The position numbers and the translations under genes were made by a program. DNA of 64,000 nucleotides from Chthoniobacteraceae bacterium (GTDB lineage Bacteria > Verrucomicrobiota > Verrucomicrobiia > Chthoniobacterales > Chthoniobacteraceae): assembly GCA_947471505.1 (NCBI GenBank), contig CANIWM010000015.1, positions 1 to 64,000 of the forward strand, read 5' to 3'. Of the stretch, positions 26,669-35,339 are shown one piece after another (the stretch's first letter is position 1; the number at the start of each line of letters is the position of its first letter). Under the pieces are notes generated by a model, which was not told the origin of the DNA, made no database searches, and saw nothing but the letters and a program-made list of their open reading frames with translations.

Positions 26669-26709
26669 CAGCCGCCCCGCTTCACAGCAGGGCGGCTGAT
26701 TTGTCTTTT
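26669..26709 (+). terminator. Rho-independent terminator after rpmF
   Basis: Stem cagccgccc (26669-26677) and gggcggctg (26690-26698) with a 12-base loop, followed by a T-rich stretch (atttgtctttt). It ends the DUF177-rpmF transcript and separates it from the glycosyltransferase gene. Confidence 0.85.
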
Positions 26710-26719
26710 GTACTGACGT

Positions 26720-27679
26720 ATGGGGAAAAATCCGCGCTCCATTTTAATCATCAAACCCAGTTCGCTGGGCGATGTCGTCCACACGCTGCCCGCTGTCGCG
26801 TGTGTGAAACGCCGCTGGCCGGGCGCGCGGCTCTCTTGGCTGGTGAACCCCGAGTGGGCTCCTCTGCTACACGGAAACGCGGACGTGGATGAGATCATCC
26901 TTTTCCCGCGCAGCGAGTTTCGCGGGCTGGGTGGGCTGCTGCGGTTTCACCGCTGGGCAGGGACGCTGCGGGAGCGGGTGAACGCGGACCTTGTGCTGGA
27001 TTTTCAGGGGCTCCTGCGTAGCGGCTATGTCGCATGGAAGGCGGGCGGCGAGAGCTGGGGCACGTCGGACTCGCGGGAAGGCGCGCGCTTTTTCCACGAT
27101 CACGTCGTCAGCGTCCCGCCGCGCACGGCACCCGTCCATGCGGTGCAGCGGTATCTTTCGCTCGTCGAAGCGCTAGGCTGCGACACGTCGGGTTCGCTGG
27201 AGTGGAAGCTGCCTGCTGCCGAGCTGCCACCGGGTTTGCCGCCGGAGTATGTCGTGCTGCATCCCTACTCGCGCGGCGCGGGGAAATCGCTCGCCGCAGC
27301 AGAAGTGGCGGCGTTTTGCGAAGCTCTCGCGCCAATGCCCGTGGTCATCGCAGGCCGCGCGGACGAGAAGCCACCGGAAGGCGGAAGCGTGGTCAATTTG
27401 CTCAATCGCACGACGCTGCCGGAGCTGTGCGAGCTGCTGCGGCGGGCGCGCTTTGTCATCAGCGTGGACAGCGGGCCGATGCACATCGCTGCGGCGCTGA
27501 ACCCTCGATTGCTCTCCATCCACACCTGGAGCGACCCACGGAAAGTCGGCCCATTTTCGCCCGGCGCATGGGTGTGGAAAGACGGGCGCGTGGGGACGAT
27601 GGGGACGTTCCCTTTGGGCGAGTATTGTCCGCTAGACGCTTTGCCCGCGTGGGTTCGCGCGAGCCATGCGTCGTGGTGA
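26720..27679 (+). CDS. Glycosyltransferase family 9 (heptosyltransferase-like)
   Basis: 319 residues. The N-terminal IIKPSSLGDVVHTLPAV motif and the C-terminal ISVDSGPMHIAAAL motif are the hallmarks of GT9 ADP-heptose:LPS heptosyltransferases. VVLHPYSRGAGKSLA is the nucleotide-sugar region between the two domains. It probably adds a sugar to lipopolysaccharide core or another envelope glycan at the inner face of the cytoplasmic membrane. It is convergent with the next gene, with 5 bp between stops. Confidence 0.9.
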   Translation: MGKNPRSILIIKPSSLGDVVHTLPAVACVKRRWPGARLSWLVNPEWAPLLHGNADVDEIILFPRSEFRGLGGLLRFHRWAGTLRERVNADLVLDFQGLLRSGYVAWKAGGESWGTSDSREGARFFHDHVVSVPPRTAPVHAVQRYLSLVEALGCDTSGSLEWKLPAAELPPGLPPEYVVLHPYSRGAGKSLAAAEVAAFCEALAPMPVVIAGRADEKPPEGGSVVNLLNRTTLPELCELLRRARFVISVDSGPMHIAAALNPRLLSIHTWSDPRKVGPFSPGAWVWKDGRVGTMGTFPLGEYCPLDALPAWVRASHASW

Positions 27680-27684
27680 AGCAG

Positions 27685-28290
27685 CTACTTACCCGCTGCC
27701 TTTTTAGCTGGCTTGCCCGCTGCATTCGGCGTGAAGGGCTCTTTCGATTTAGCGTCGAGCGAGTCCAGCGTGGTCTTTAAAGTCGCAGCGATGGCATCCG
27801 CATTTTGCTTCAAATCGGCGTTTTTAATCTGCGGAAGAAACGACTGCACATACGTGAGAGCCTTCTGCGTCTCGGGCAAAGTCAGCTTGAAAAACTCCTT
27901 CCGAAAGTCTGCGCCCTTCAGCTTGCTCATCTTCGCCATTGCCTCGCTCTGGCTCTTACTTACATCACTCGCGATTTGTTGAAACTTGTGCGCCATACAG
28001 ACATTCACAAACGGCGTCCACCGGCTCACCAGCCCCCGATTTAGCTTCGTGCTGAACTCTGAAATGTCCAAGTCCGTCCCCTTAGCCCGCCGCCCCGCCA
28101 GCGTTGCCTGCATGAGGTTTTGTAAATAGGTCGAAGTCGTTCGCGCAAAAGTTTGCTCCTGTGGGGAAAAAGGAACCATCGGGGCAGGAGCCGCAGGCGT
28201 AGCCGGGGCTGTCGGTGCCGCAGGTGTTTGCGCGCGGAGTGTGAAGGTCCCGGTAGTCAAAACGAAGAGCAGAAACGAAGTCAGACGCAT
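27685..28290 (-). CDS. Secreted DUF4142-like helical protein
   Basis: A 201-residue exported protein; the start at ATG 28290 begins a signal peptide (MRLTSFLLFVLTTGTFTLRAQ). A Pro/Ala-rich linker follows, then a helical domain (KLKGADFRKEFFKLTLPETQKALTYVQSFL and NADAIAATLKTTLDSLD) whose pattern fits DUF4142, a ferritin-like family of unknown role. The C-terminus is Lys/Ala-rich (PAKKAAGK). Function unknown. Confidence 0.65.
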   Translation of the reverse strand: MRLTSFLLFVLTTGTFTLRAQTPAAPTAPATPAAPAPMVPFSPQEQTFARTTSTYLQNLMQATLAGRRAKGTDLDISEFSTKLNRGLVSRWTPFVNVCMAHKFQQIASDVSKSQSEAMAKMSKLKGADFRKEFFKLTLPETQKALTYVQSFLPQIKNADLKQNADAIAATLKTTLDSLDAKSKEPFTPNAAGKPAKKAAGK

Positions 28291-28395
28291 AGTGTCGTGT
28301 AAGTCCCAGAAACGCGCAGGCCAAGGCAAACCAAATATCGCCACGGCGACGGGGGGAAATGTCGCGAGCGAGATTTTCGGGCCGCTTTTCAAAGA

Positions 28396-29631
28396 ATGTC
28401 CTTTCCACCCCGCACGGGAATTCGTCTTTCTTCCGTGGTGCAACGCGAGACATGCTGGACTGAATACGCCGAATTGGCGGCGCTTTTTTTTATCCATGCA
28501 ATGGCGATGGGGATGTGGTTTGTGCCGCTCGCGACGGTGCTGCCGGCCTACGGATACGGGGAGATCAAGAGCTACGTGTTCGCGACGAGTGCGGTGGCGG
28601 CGTTTATTTCGCCGCTGATTTTCGGGGCGCTGGCGGACCAGCGGCTCGCTCCGGTGCGGGTGCTACGGTGGCTCTCGCTGGCGACTGCGGGCGCGATGGC
28701 GCTGGCGACGACGGCGATTTCGCAGCGGTGGGGCACGGGCTGGGTGCTGGTATTTTGTCAGCTCCACGCGCTGTGCTCGGCTCCGACTTGGAGCATCTCG
28801 ACGACGATTGTGCTCTCGCGCTTGAGCGATGCGAAGCGGCAGTTTGGCCCCATCCGCGCGATGGCGACGCTGGGGTGGATGGTGGGCTGCTGGATCATCG
28901 GCTTCATGCACGCAGACCGCAACTCGCTGGCGGGTTATGGCGGGGTGACGGTGTGGCTGCTGGTGACGCTTTTCACGTTCGCGCTGCCGGTGGTGAATCC
29001 CCCCGTCTCGACGGAAAAACTGACGTGGTCGCAGCGGCTCGGGCTGGATGCGTGGCAGCTCTTGCGCAATCGCGATGACCGCGTGGTCTTCATCACGGCG
29101 GCGCTTTTTAACATGCCGCTGTGCGCGTTCTACCAGTTCACCCCCGTGCATCTCACTCAGCTCGGGCTGGACCGGACAAGCTCGTGGATGACGCTGGGAC
29201 AGGTGACGGAAATCATCGCGATGCTCGGGCTGGCGTGGCTGCTGCGGCGGTGGCGCTTAAAGTGGATATTCCTCACCGGCATCGGCATCGCTGTGTTGCG
29301 TTACGTGCTGTGCGCGATGGATGGCGTGGGCTGGCTGTTGGCGGGAGTGACGTTGCACGGCTTCGCCTACACGCTCTTTTACATCACGGCGCAGCTTTAC
29401 CTAGAGCAGCGCGTGGACCCGGCATTTCGAGGCCGCGCGCAGGCGCTGCTCCAGCTCATGATCAGTGGCGTGGGGAGTATGCTCGGCTACCTCGGGACAG
29501 AGGTTTGGTTTAAGCACACCACCGTGAACGGCACGACAAACTGGCCGCTTTTCTGGAACGGCCTCGCAGGCGTCGTCGCCATAGTGTTCGTGTTCTTCGC
29601 CGCGCTCTATCGCGGGCGAAAGCTTGGGTAG
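28396..29631 (+). CDS. MFS transporter, nucleoside:H+ symporter-like
   Basis: 411 residues with about 12 hydrophobic segments. WTEYAELAALFFIHAMAMGMWFVPL, the loop GALADQRLAPVRVL between TM2 and TM3, and RAMATLGWMVGCWIIGF resemble the Nuc_H_symport family (NupG/XapB). It most likely imports nucleosides or small sugars using the proton gradient. The start codon is chosen as the first ATG of the frame; the first residues before TM1 are poorly conserved. It is not clearly in an operon. Confidence 0.85.
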   Translation: MSFPPRTGIRLSSVVQRETCWTEYAELAALFFIHAMAMGMWFVPLATVLPAYGYGEIKSYVFATSAVAAFISPLIFGALADQRLAPVRVLRWLSLATAGAMALATTAISQRWGTGWVLVFCQLHALCSAPTWSISTTIVLSRLSDAKRQFGPIRAMATLGWMVGCWIIGFMHADRNSLAGYGGVTVWLLVTLFTFALPVVNPPVSTEKLTWSQRLGLDAWQLLRNRDDRVVFITAALFNMPLCAFYQFTPVHLTQLGLDRTSSWMTLGQVTEIIAMLGLAWLLRRWRLKWIFLTGIGIAVLRYVLCAMDGVGWLLAGVTLHGFAYTLFYITAQLYLEQRVDPAFRGRAQALLQLMISGVGSMLGYLGTEVWFKHTTVNGTTNWPLFWNGLAGVVAIVFVFFAALYRGRKLG

Positions 29632-29633
29632 CC

Positions 29634-31523
29634 CTATTGGGACGCCGTGCGCGCCTTATGGACTGGTTGTACCGGTTTGGTTCCGCCTCGCTCAAACAAG
29701 AGCCGCAGGCTGTTCATCACGACGATGACGGTGCTGCCTTCGTGCATCATCACGCCGAGGGACAGCGGGACGGCGAAGCCGGTGATGGTGGCGAGGGACA
29801 TGAAGGTGATGACGCCGAGGGCGATGAGCATGTTTTGCCGGATGATGCGGCGGGCGCGGACGCTGAGGCTGCGGGCGGTGAGGAAGCTCTCTAGTTTGTC
29901 GTTCATGAGGACGACTTCGGCTTGCTCGATGGCGGCGTCGGAGCCGCGAGCGCCCATCGCGACGCCGACATCGGCGGCGGCGATGACGGGGGCGTCGTTC
30001 ACGCCATCGCCGATCATCGCGACGATGGAACCGCTCGCTTTCAAGCGCTGGATAGCGGCGACTTTTTCCTCGGGCTTGAGCTGGCTGAGGACTTCGCCGA
30101 CGCCGGTCTCGCGGCCCATTTCTTGGGCAGCGCCACTTTTGTCGCCGGTGAGCATGATGGTCTTAATTCCCGCTGCGTGAAGCTGCGCGATGAGGTCGTG
30201 GCTCTCGGGGCGGAGGCGGTCGCGGAGGAGGATGCGCCCGAGGAGCTTGGGCGAGGCGATCCACACTTCGCTGGCGTCGCGGGGCTGGGGAAGGAGCGGG
30301 TTGCCGGGGCGCATGGAAAGGGCGAGGTCGCGGTTGCCGAGCACGATGGTTTCGCCACGCCACACGGCCCGCACGCCTTGGCCAGCGATGGTTTCCGAGG
30401 CGGTCGGCGGCTCCACGGGGATGTCGCGGCGTGTGGCTTCCCGTGCGAGCGAACGGGACATCGGGTGGTTGGAAAGGCGCGCGATATTTCCGGCAGCGGC
30501 GAGGAGTTCGGCTTCGGTGCCTTCGATGAGTTCGATGCCAATGACGTGCAGGTTTCCCTCGGTGAGCGTGCCCGTTTTATCCATCGCCACGGCGGTGACT
30601 CCGGCGAGCGTCTCGATGGCTGCTCCGCCGCGAAACAGGATCCCATGTCTAGCGCCGAATGCGATGGCCGAGAGGATCGCGGACGGCACGGAGAGCACGA
30701 TGGCGCAGGGGGACATGACGACGAGCAGCGTCATCGCGCGGTAGAACGCGCTGTGGTTTCCGTGAAAAGGTGCGCGCTCAAAAACGAGCCACCAGACGAG
30801 AAACATGATCGTGCAAAGCGAGAGGGCGAGCGCGGTGTAGCGCGTGCCGAAGCGGTCGGTGAATCGCTGCGATGGAGCCTTCAGGTGTTGCGCATCATCA
30901 ATGAGCCGGATGATGCGTTGGAGCGCGCTGTCCTCCGTGCCACGGAGCACGCGGCCCTCGAAGACGCCTTGCAGATTCAGCGTGCCGGAGAGCGCGGTAT
31001 CGCCGCGTCCTTTCGCCACGGGCTCGGCCTCGCCGGTGAGCATCGCCTCGTCGCATGCGCTCTCGCCGAGTTCGATGAGGATGTCCACGGGCACTTGCTC
31101 GTTCGCCGTCACGCGCACGGTCTGGCCGGGCTGGAGTTCGCCGACGGGGACCTCGCGCTCCGTGCCGTTCTCCAGCAAGCGGGCGGTCTTCGGCGCGTGG
31201 TTGAGCAGTGCGCTGATTTCGCGGTTCGTGCGACCGTGGGCGAAGCGCTCCATCGCCCCCGACGCGGAGAAAAGAAACATGAGCACCGCACCCTCCGCAG
31301 GCTCGCCGACGATGGCCGCGCCGAGCGCCACGAGGAACATCAAGAAGTCCGTGCCGAACTCCCGCTCCCGCATATCCGCCCACACTTTGAACGCCAAATC
31401 CCAGCCACCCGAAATGTATGCACCGATGTAGGCCAGCGGCGATTGCGTGAGCCAGCCGAGCAGCGTGCAGAGGAGGCAAATCGCGGAGCGCGCAGCGATG
31501 GGTTGCCATCCAGTTTCGCTCAT
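29634..31523 (-). CDS. P1B-4-type metal-exporting ATPase (Co2+/Fe2+/Zn2+)
   Basis: A 629-residue inner-membrane pump without an N-terminal heavy-metal-binding domain. The transmembrane metal motif is SPC (residues 271-273) rather than CPC, and the last helices carry HEGST...NSLRLL (about 594-608). Both are diagnostic of subgroup P1B-4 (CoaT/CtpD/PfeT). The actuator motif is LTGEAEP, the phosphorylation site is DKTGT (D315) and the hinge is GDGVNDAP. It exports cobalt or ferrous iron, perhaps zinc, at the cost of ATP. The start overlaps the stop of hemC by 4 bp (ATGA), so the two genes are translationally coupled. Confidence 0.92.
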   Translation of the reverse strand: MSETGWQPIAARSAICLLCTLLGWLTQSPLAYIGAYISGGWDLAFKVWADMREREFGTDFLMFLVALGAAIVGEPAEGAVLMFLFSASGAMERFAHGRTNREISALLNHAPKTARLLENGTEREVPVGELQPGQTVRVTANEQVPVDILIELGESACDEAMLTGEAEPVAKGRGDTALSGTLNLQGVFEGRVLRGTEDSALQRIIRLIDDAQHLKAPSQRFTDRFGTRYTALALSLCTIMFLVWWLVFERAPFHGNHSAFYRAMTLLVVMSPCAIVLSVPSAILSAIAFGARHGILFRGGAAIETLAGVTAVAMDKTGTLTEGNLHVIGIELIEGTEAELLAAAGNIARLSNHPMSRSLAREATRRDIPVEPPTASETIAGQGVRAVWRGETIVLGNRDLALSMRPGNPLLPQPRDASEVWIASPKLLGRILLRDRLRPESHDLIAQLHAAGIKTIMLTGDKSGAAQEMGRETGVGEVLSQLKPEEKVAAIQRLKASGSIVAMIGDGVNDAPVIAAADVGVAMGARGSDAAIEQAEVVLMNDKLESFLTARSLSVRARRIIRQNMLIALGVITFMSLATITGFAVPLSLGVMMHEGSTVIVVMNSLRLLFERGGTKPVQPVHKARTASQ

Positions 31524-32449
31524 GTGATTGCGGCGATCAGCTCTGCCGCGAGCCGATTCATTTCTCCGATGGGGCCTTCCACGGTGGCCGTGCGCGGCGG
31601 CTGGCCTTCGGCGTGAAAGAGCACGCCGCTCATGGAGAGCCGGTCGCCCTCCAGCACCGTGCGGACGCCCACTGGCAGCGAGCAATCGCCCGAGAGCAGT
31701 CGCTGCACTTCGCGCTCTGCGCGGATGGCGAGCATCGTGGGCTCGTGGTTAATCTGCGCCAACACCTCGCGCACATCGGTGCGGTCGGCGCGTGCTTGCA
31801 GGGCCACGGCTCCTTGGCCGATGGCGGGCAGCAGCTTCTCCAGCAGCGAGCTGGCGCAAAACTCGCCGCCCTCCAGCGCCAGCGTCCCCGCTGCAAAATC
31901 GAGCGCGTAGCCGAGCCTGCGTAGCCCCGCCTCGGCGAGCACGATGGCAGAGACGCCTTCATTTTCCCCGAGCTTGCGGAGACGGGTCGGCACGTTGCCG
32001 CGCCATTCTTCGATCTGTAAATCGGGCCGCAGCCACGCGAGCTGCCGTGCGCGGCGGATGCTGCTCGTGCCCACACGAGCGCCTTGTGGCAGCGCGTCGA
32101 GGCCGCCGGGCAGTTTGGAAATGAGCACATCGCCGATGGGCGCACGCTCCAGCACGGCGACGAGGTCGAGGCCCGGCGGATTGTTGCCGGGCAAATCTTT
32201 GAGGCTGTGAATCGCCACATCAATCCCGCCCGTCAGCAGGGCGTCTTCCAGCTCTTTAGTGAAGAGCCCCTTTCCCCCTGCCTCGCCAGCTCGGAGGAGA
32301 TTCAGGTCGAGCTTCAAGTCGCCGCGCGTGGTGAAGAGTTCCCGGCGCGTCGCCAAGCCGGGGCAGCGAGCGGCCAGCGCCGCTTCGGTCAGTTCCACTT
32401 GAGCCACGGCGAGCGCGGAAGCACGAGAGCCGAGCACGATTTCATTCAT
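31520..32449 (-). CDS. hemC: Porphobilinogen deaminase (hydroxymethylbilane synthase)
   Basis: A 309-residue enzyme that joins four porphobilinogens into hydroxymethylbilane for haem and other tetrapyrroles. IVLGSRASALAVAQVE, FTTRGDLKLD, GGKGLFTKELEDALL, DVAIHSLKDLP, GTSSIRRARQL and IGQGAVALQ are the expected blocks. The dipyrromethane-cofactor Cys lies in SGDCSLPVGV. The start at 32449 is preceded by another in-frame ATG at 32452. It is followed by the overlapping metal ATPase gene, a link between tetrapyrrole synthesis and metal export. Confidence 0.95.
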   Translation of the reverse strand: MNEIVLGSRASALAVAQVELTEAALAARCPGLATRRELFTTRGDLKLDLNLLRAGEAGGKGLFTKELEDALLTGGIDVAIHSLKDLPGNNPPGLDLVAVLERAPIGDVLISKLPGGLDALPQGARVGTSSIRRARQLAWLRPDLQIEEWRGNVPTRLRKLGENEGVSAIVLAEAGLRRLGYALDFAAGTLALEGGEFCASSLLEKLLPAIGQGAVALQARADRTDVREVLAQINHEPTMLAIRAEREVQRLLSGDCSLPVGVRTVLEGDRLSMSGVLFHAEGQPPRTATVEGPIGEMNRLAAELIAAIT

Positions 32450-32637
32450 CATCGCCTGCCGAATGCCCGATGCCGCGAGGCGGGGCAAGGAGAATGAAGA
32501 ACATGTGCGTTTCCGCTCCGAGATAGGCGGCATTGACTGAAGCGAAGAATGTTCACCCCAGCTTTTGCCGCCACGCCCTTCAGTAATGGATCAACCAAGG
32601 CGGGGCTTGGCGCACGCTTTGCTGATACTTCATCTTC

Positions 32638-34164
32638 ATGGGCAGCAACCGCATCGAGGCGAACACAGGAGAGTTTAGCGCGAGAATCAACGGTCTCGTG
32701 ACGCAAAAGCCTTGTGGCGCATCGAAACAGATCGCGTCGCTCGACTCGGCAGAACCGCGTCGCAATTCCCAGAGTGTTTTTCAACTCGATCCAGCTTGGC
32801 GCGTTCGTGCGAGTGAGTTTCTGCCAGATGAGGAGCTGATGCCCGCTATTACAGGCCTCGTGGAGGAAATGACGCTCACCGAAAGAATGACCGGGATACC
32901 CGTGTTTCCGTGTGCTGTGCCTGTCGCCAGAGCCCCCGAGCTGTCTCTCGAACAATCGGGCTTGAATAATGAGTATTTTCCGAAATCTGAGGAAGCTGCG
33001 GCGTTAAAACGAGGGCGGGTATTGTTGCTTGAATCCGATCCTTTTTGCCGAGCGATCGTCGCCGACTGTTTGGCCGAAAATGGTTACATGGTCGTAGCGG
33101 TTTGCGATCCGGAGGAGGCCCTCGGCGAAATGGCGTCCGGCGAGTTCGCATTCCTGCTCTACGATCCCCGGATGCCCGGAATGTCAGCGGGGAAGTTTTA
33201 CCACTCCATCATCCGAATCAAACCTGAGCTCTCTGAACGCTTCGTGTTCATGCTCGATACAGACGATGATGCGGGCGCGAATCGCTTCATTCGGAAAACC
33301 GACGGATTTGTTCTTCGGAAGCCGTTTGATATGCTGGATCTTCTCGACGCGCTCTTCTCTGCCGAGGACGGAGGAAAGTTCGGCCACATCGTCCGACGCG
33401 CTTCGCTCGATCCGATTTTCTCCAAGATTCCTCTGCTGGATTACACTCCCTCTGGACTCGACCTCCCCGCTCCGCAACCATCTGTCGCCGCGAAAAATGC
33501 ACCGGTGCCACCCGCGCCGGTTGCCGTGAAGCCACTCACGGCACCCCGACCGGTAGCCTTGCCCAAAGGTACACCGCACTCCGTTGGGAGGGGATTTCAG
33601 CGGGCACTCGCGCTTGCTGCGCTCGCCCTTTTCTTCGGCTCGGTAGCGGGGGTATGGAGTCGCTACGCGGATGCGCGGGACCGCTTTGAGGCCACGTCGG
33701 CGCAACGGGTGGCGTTCACTACGGAATGGACGGATGTGTCGCGGAGGCTGGAAGAAGCGAAGTCCCTTCTCTCGAATATCACTCGTCCCGAGACGCAAAT
33801 GTCGGTGTTTCGCACGAAGGAGCGGTGGACCCCGGTGCTTGATTCCATCATTCCGAACGCGGACGCCATGATCGACATCCTCGAAGTCGAGGCCCGTGGC
33901 GAGACGGCGACCTCGGGCACATGGGAAGTGCGTGTCCACGGCTTGGCTGGCGGGTCTGACCCGAAGATGGATGCGGATCGGTTTCGGCAGAAAGTGGGGA
34001 GAAATCTGAAGACAACGGCGCACGGTCGCGCGGTGAGCACCCGCTTTGAGCCACTTGGAGACAAGAATGGCGAGTTCACGGAACTGGAGCAATACGAGTT
34101 CATCTTGGTCGTAACCCTGAGCCCGTTGGGCTCGACAGTGGCAGCAGCCAAGGAGCGTCGTTGA
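32638..34164 (+). CDS. Response-receiver domain fused to PilN-like pilus assembly protein
   Basis: 508 residues with an unusual architecture. Residues 1-120 are of unknown type. About 124-245 form a receiver (CheY-like) domain: acidic residues in LLLESDPF, the phospho-acceptor Asp in LLYDPRMPGMS, Thr in FMLDT and Lys in VLRKPFD. A Pro-rich linker (about 275-315) is followed by one transmembrane helix (ALALAALALFFGSVAGVW) and a periplasmic PilN/fimbrial-assembly-like part (WTDVSRRLEEAKSLLSN ... WTPVLDSIIPNADAMIDIL). The receiver residues look intact. Overlap with the PilO-like gene suggests an inner-membrane pilus platform under phosphorelay control; this is inference. Confidence 0.7.
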   Translation: MGSNRIEANTGEFSARINGLVTQKPCGASKQIASLDSAEPRRNSQSVFQLDPAWRVRASEFLPDEELMPAITGLVEEMTLTERMTGIPVFPCAVPVARAPELSLEQSGLNNEYFPKSEEAAALKRGRVLLLESDPFCRAIVADCLAENGYMVVAVCDPEEALGEMASGEFAFLLYDPRMPGMSAGKFYHSIIRIKPELSERFVFMLDTDDDAGANRFIRKTDGFVLRKPFDMLDLLDALFSAEDGGKFGHIVRRASLDPIFSKIPLLDYTPSGLDLPAPQPSVAAKNAPVPPAPVAVKPLTAPRPVALPKGTPHSVGRGFQRALALAALALFFGSVAGVWSRYADARDRFEATSAQRVAFTTEWTDVSRRLEEAKSLLSNITRPETQMSVFRTKERWTPVLDSIIPNADAMIDILEVEARGETATSGTWEVRVHGLAGGSDPKMDADRFRQKVGRNLKTTAHGRAVSTRFEPLGDKNGEFTELEQYEFILVVTLSPLGSTVAAAKERR

Positions 34165-34718
34165 AAATGAAGTCGGCTGCTCACAATTCGATACTTGTTT
34201 GGGGGGTGGCGGTGACCTGCTTTTCGTTGGTCGCCGGGCGCGAGTTTTACAAGCGTTCGATAGTTCCCCTCCTGGAAAAAGAACCGGAACTCAGTCGGGA
34301 AGTCGCAGAGTTGTCCGGTCGCATCGAAAGCGCGAAAATCGAGCTCGCGGAGATTCGCGCAAAGGGACAAGTCGCTGAAAGCACTACGGGCGAACCGACC
34401 CGGCTCAAACACGACCTTTCGGTGCCAGCCGTGGTGAGGAACTTCTCCTCCCGGCTTGGTCTTGCGGTGCCTGTTCTCCGCCGCACGGCTACGGAGAATT
34501 CTCCCGACGTTTCCGGCTACGAGCGCAGTTCTTGGGTAGTATCCATGCCGCTCGACCCAAATGCTCAAACCATCGCGTCGCTTCTCCGCGCAATGGGTAG
34601 TCTCGATTCGCGAGGTTCCGACCTCATGGTTCGCGACTTCACCATTTGGCCGGACCCCGAGGATTCCACTCGCCGCCGCGCGACGATCCACATTTCTGCT
34701 GTCTCGAAGGTCGAATAA
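34161..34718 (+). CDS. PilO/GspM-like inner-membrane assembly protein
   Basis: 185 residues: a short cytoplasmic start, one membrane helix (ILVWGVAVTCFSLVAG), a coiled coil (LSREVAELSGRIESAKIELAEIRAK), and a ferredoxin-like periplasmic part (SWVVSMPLDPNAQTIASLLRAMG). The size and layout match PilO or GspM. The frame opens at TTG 34161, overlapping the upstream stop, with an AAGGAG site at 34150-34155. ATG 34167 is the alternative start; both lie in one transcript with the PilN-like gene. Confidence 0.6.
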   Translation: MKMKSAAHNSILVWGVAVTCFSLVAGREFYKRSIVPLLEKEPELSREVAELSGRIESAKIELAEIRAKGQVAESTTGEPTRLKHDLSVPAVVRNFSSRLGLAVPVLRRTATENSPDVSGYERSSWVVSMPLDPNAQTIASLLRAMGSLDSRGSDLMVRDFTIWPDPEDSTRRRATIHISAVSKVE

Positions 34719-34734
34719 CCTCTCTCGGTAAACA

Positions 34735-34832
34735 GGTGTGATTAAAAGTGGAATAAGGGAGAGCGGAGCAAAGCGAACGTAGCACAGACGTCTCGGCAGT
34801 GGGGCCAACAGGCGTCCCGCCTGTGCTACGTT
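34735..34832. repeat. Interspersed repeat, ggtgtgatta family, truncated copy
   Basis: Starts with ggtgtgattaaaagtggaat and continues with gagcggagc and caacaggcgtcccgcctgt as in 35156-35292. Inner arms aacgtagcacag (34776-34787) and ctgtgctacgtt (34821-34832) form a hairpin. The right terminal inverted repeat seen in the other copy is missing. With the array and the next copy it accounts for nearly all of the 621-bp space after the PilO-like gene. Confidence 0.75.
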
Positions 34833-34985
34833 CCATCCTAATCTCTACCAAGCTGCTCTATTCGAGGAGAGATTGGCTTGGGCGTCCCGCTCGGGGGGCC
34901 TTCACGGGCGAGGTGTCCAAGCCACGCCGAGGGGTTCTTCTCTGATAGCCGAGGAAATTTCCCCTATATTTTCGAAATATTGGTG

Positions 34986-35153
34986 AAGATTCGGGAGATC
35001 TTTGAACCGATCTCTGAGATCGTACGTAAGATTCGCGGCGTCTCCAACCCGATCTTGCGGATCGCCTTTAAGATACGGCGAGTTTTGAAGGAGATTCGGG
35101 GTGTCTTCGTGCCGATCTTACACGTCTTACGTAAGACTCCGCATCTCCTTATG
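34986..35153. repeat. Degenerate 21-bp tandem array (8 units)
   Basis: Eight consecutive 21-bp units start at 34986 and then every 21 bp to 35133. Units alternate between those starting aagatt/gagatt and those starting ccgatc. All frames stay open because 21 is divisible by 3; the plus reading shows heptad-like KIREIFE/PISEIVR units. There is no sign of a genuine gene, and the array is bracketed by the ggtgtgatta repeats. Confidence 0.85.
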
Positions 35154-35155
35154 AG

Positions 35156-35292
35156 GGTGTGATAAAAAGTGGAATAAGCGAGAGCGGAGCACAGCCGTCT
35201 CGGCTGTGGGGCTAACAGGCGTCCCGCCTGTTGCATCGGGCGAGACGCCCAATGGCCCCAATGGAGGGACGCCTGTGCTACTTAATCACACC
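35156..35292. repeat. Interspersed repeat, ggtgtgatta family, with terminal inverted repeats
   Basis: A 137-bp element starting ggtgtgataaa (35156-35166) and ending ttaatcacacc (35282-35292), an 11-bp terminal inverted repeat with one mismatch. The interior has nested hairpins (cagccgtctcggctg, aacaggcgtcccgcctgt). The structure suits a MITE; no coding capacity. Confidence 0.8.
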
Positions 35293-35339
35293 CTCGGTAA
35301 ACCGCTGCACCGCCCTGTCTGGCCGACTCTATTTGCCGC

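Noticed and set aside
34878-35236. Small genes with heptad repeats
   Set aside because: They are read-outs of the 21-bp array and the adjacent MITE-like repeats.
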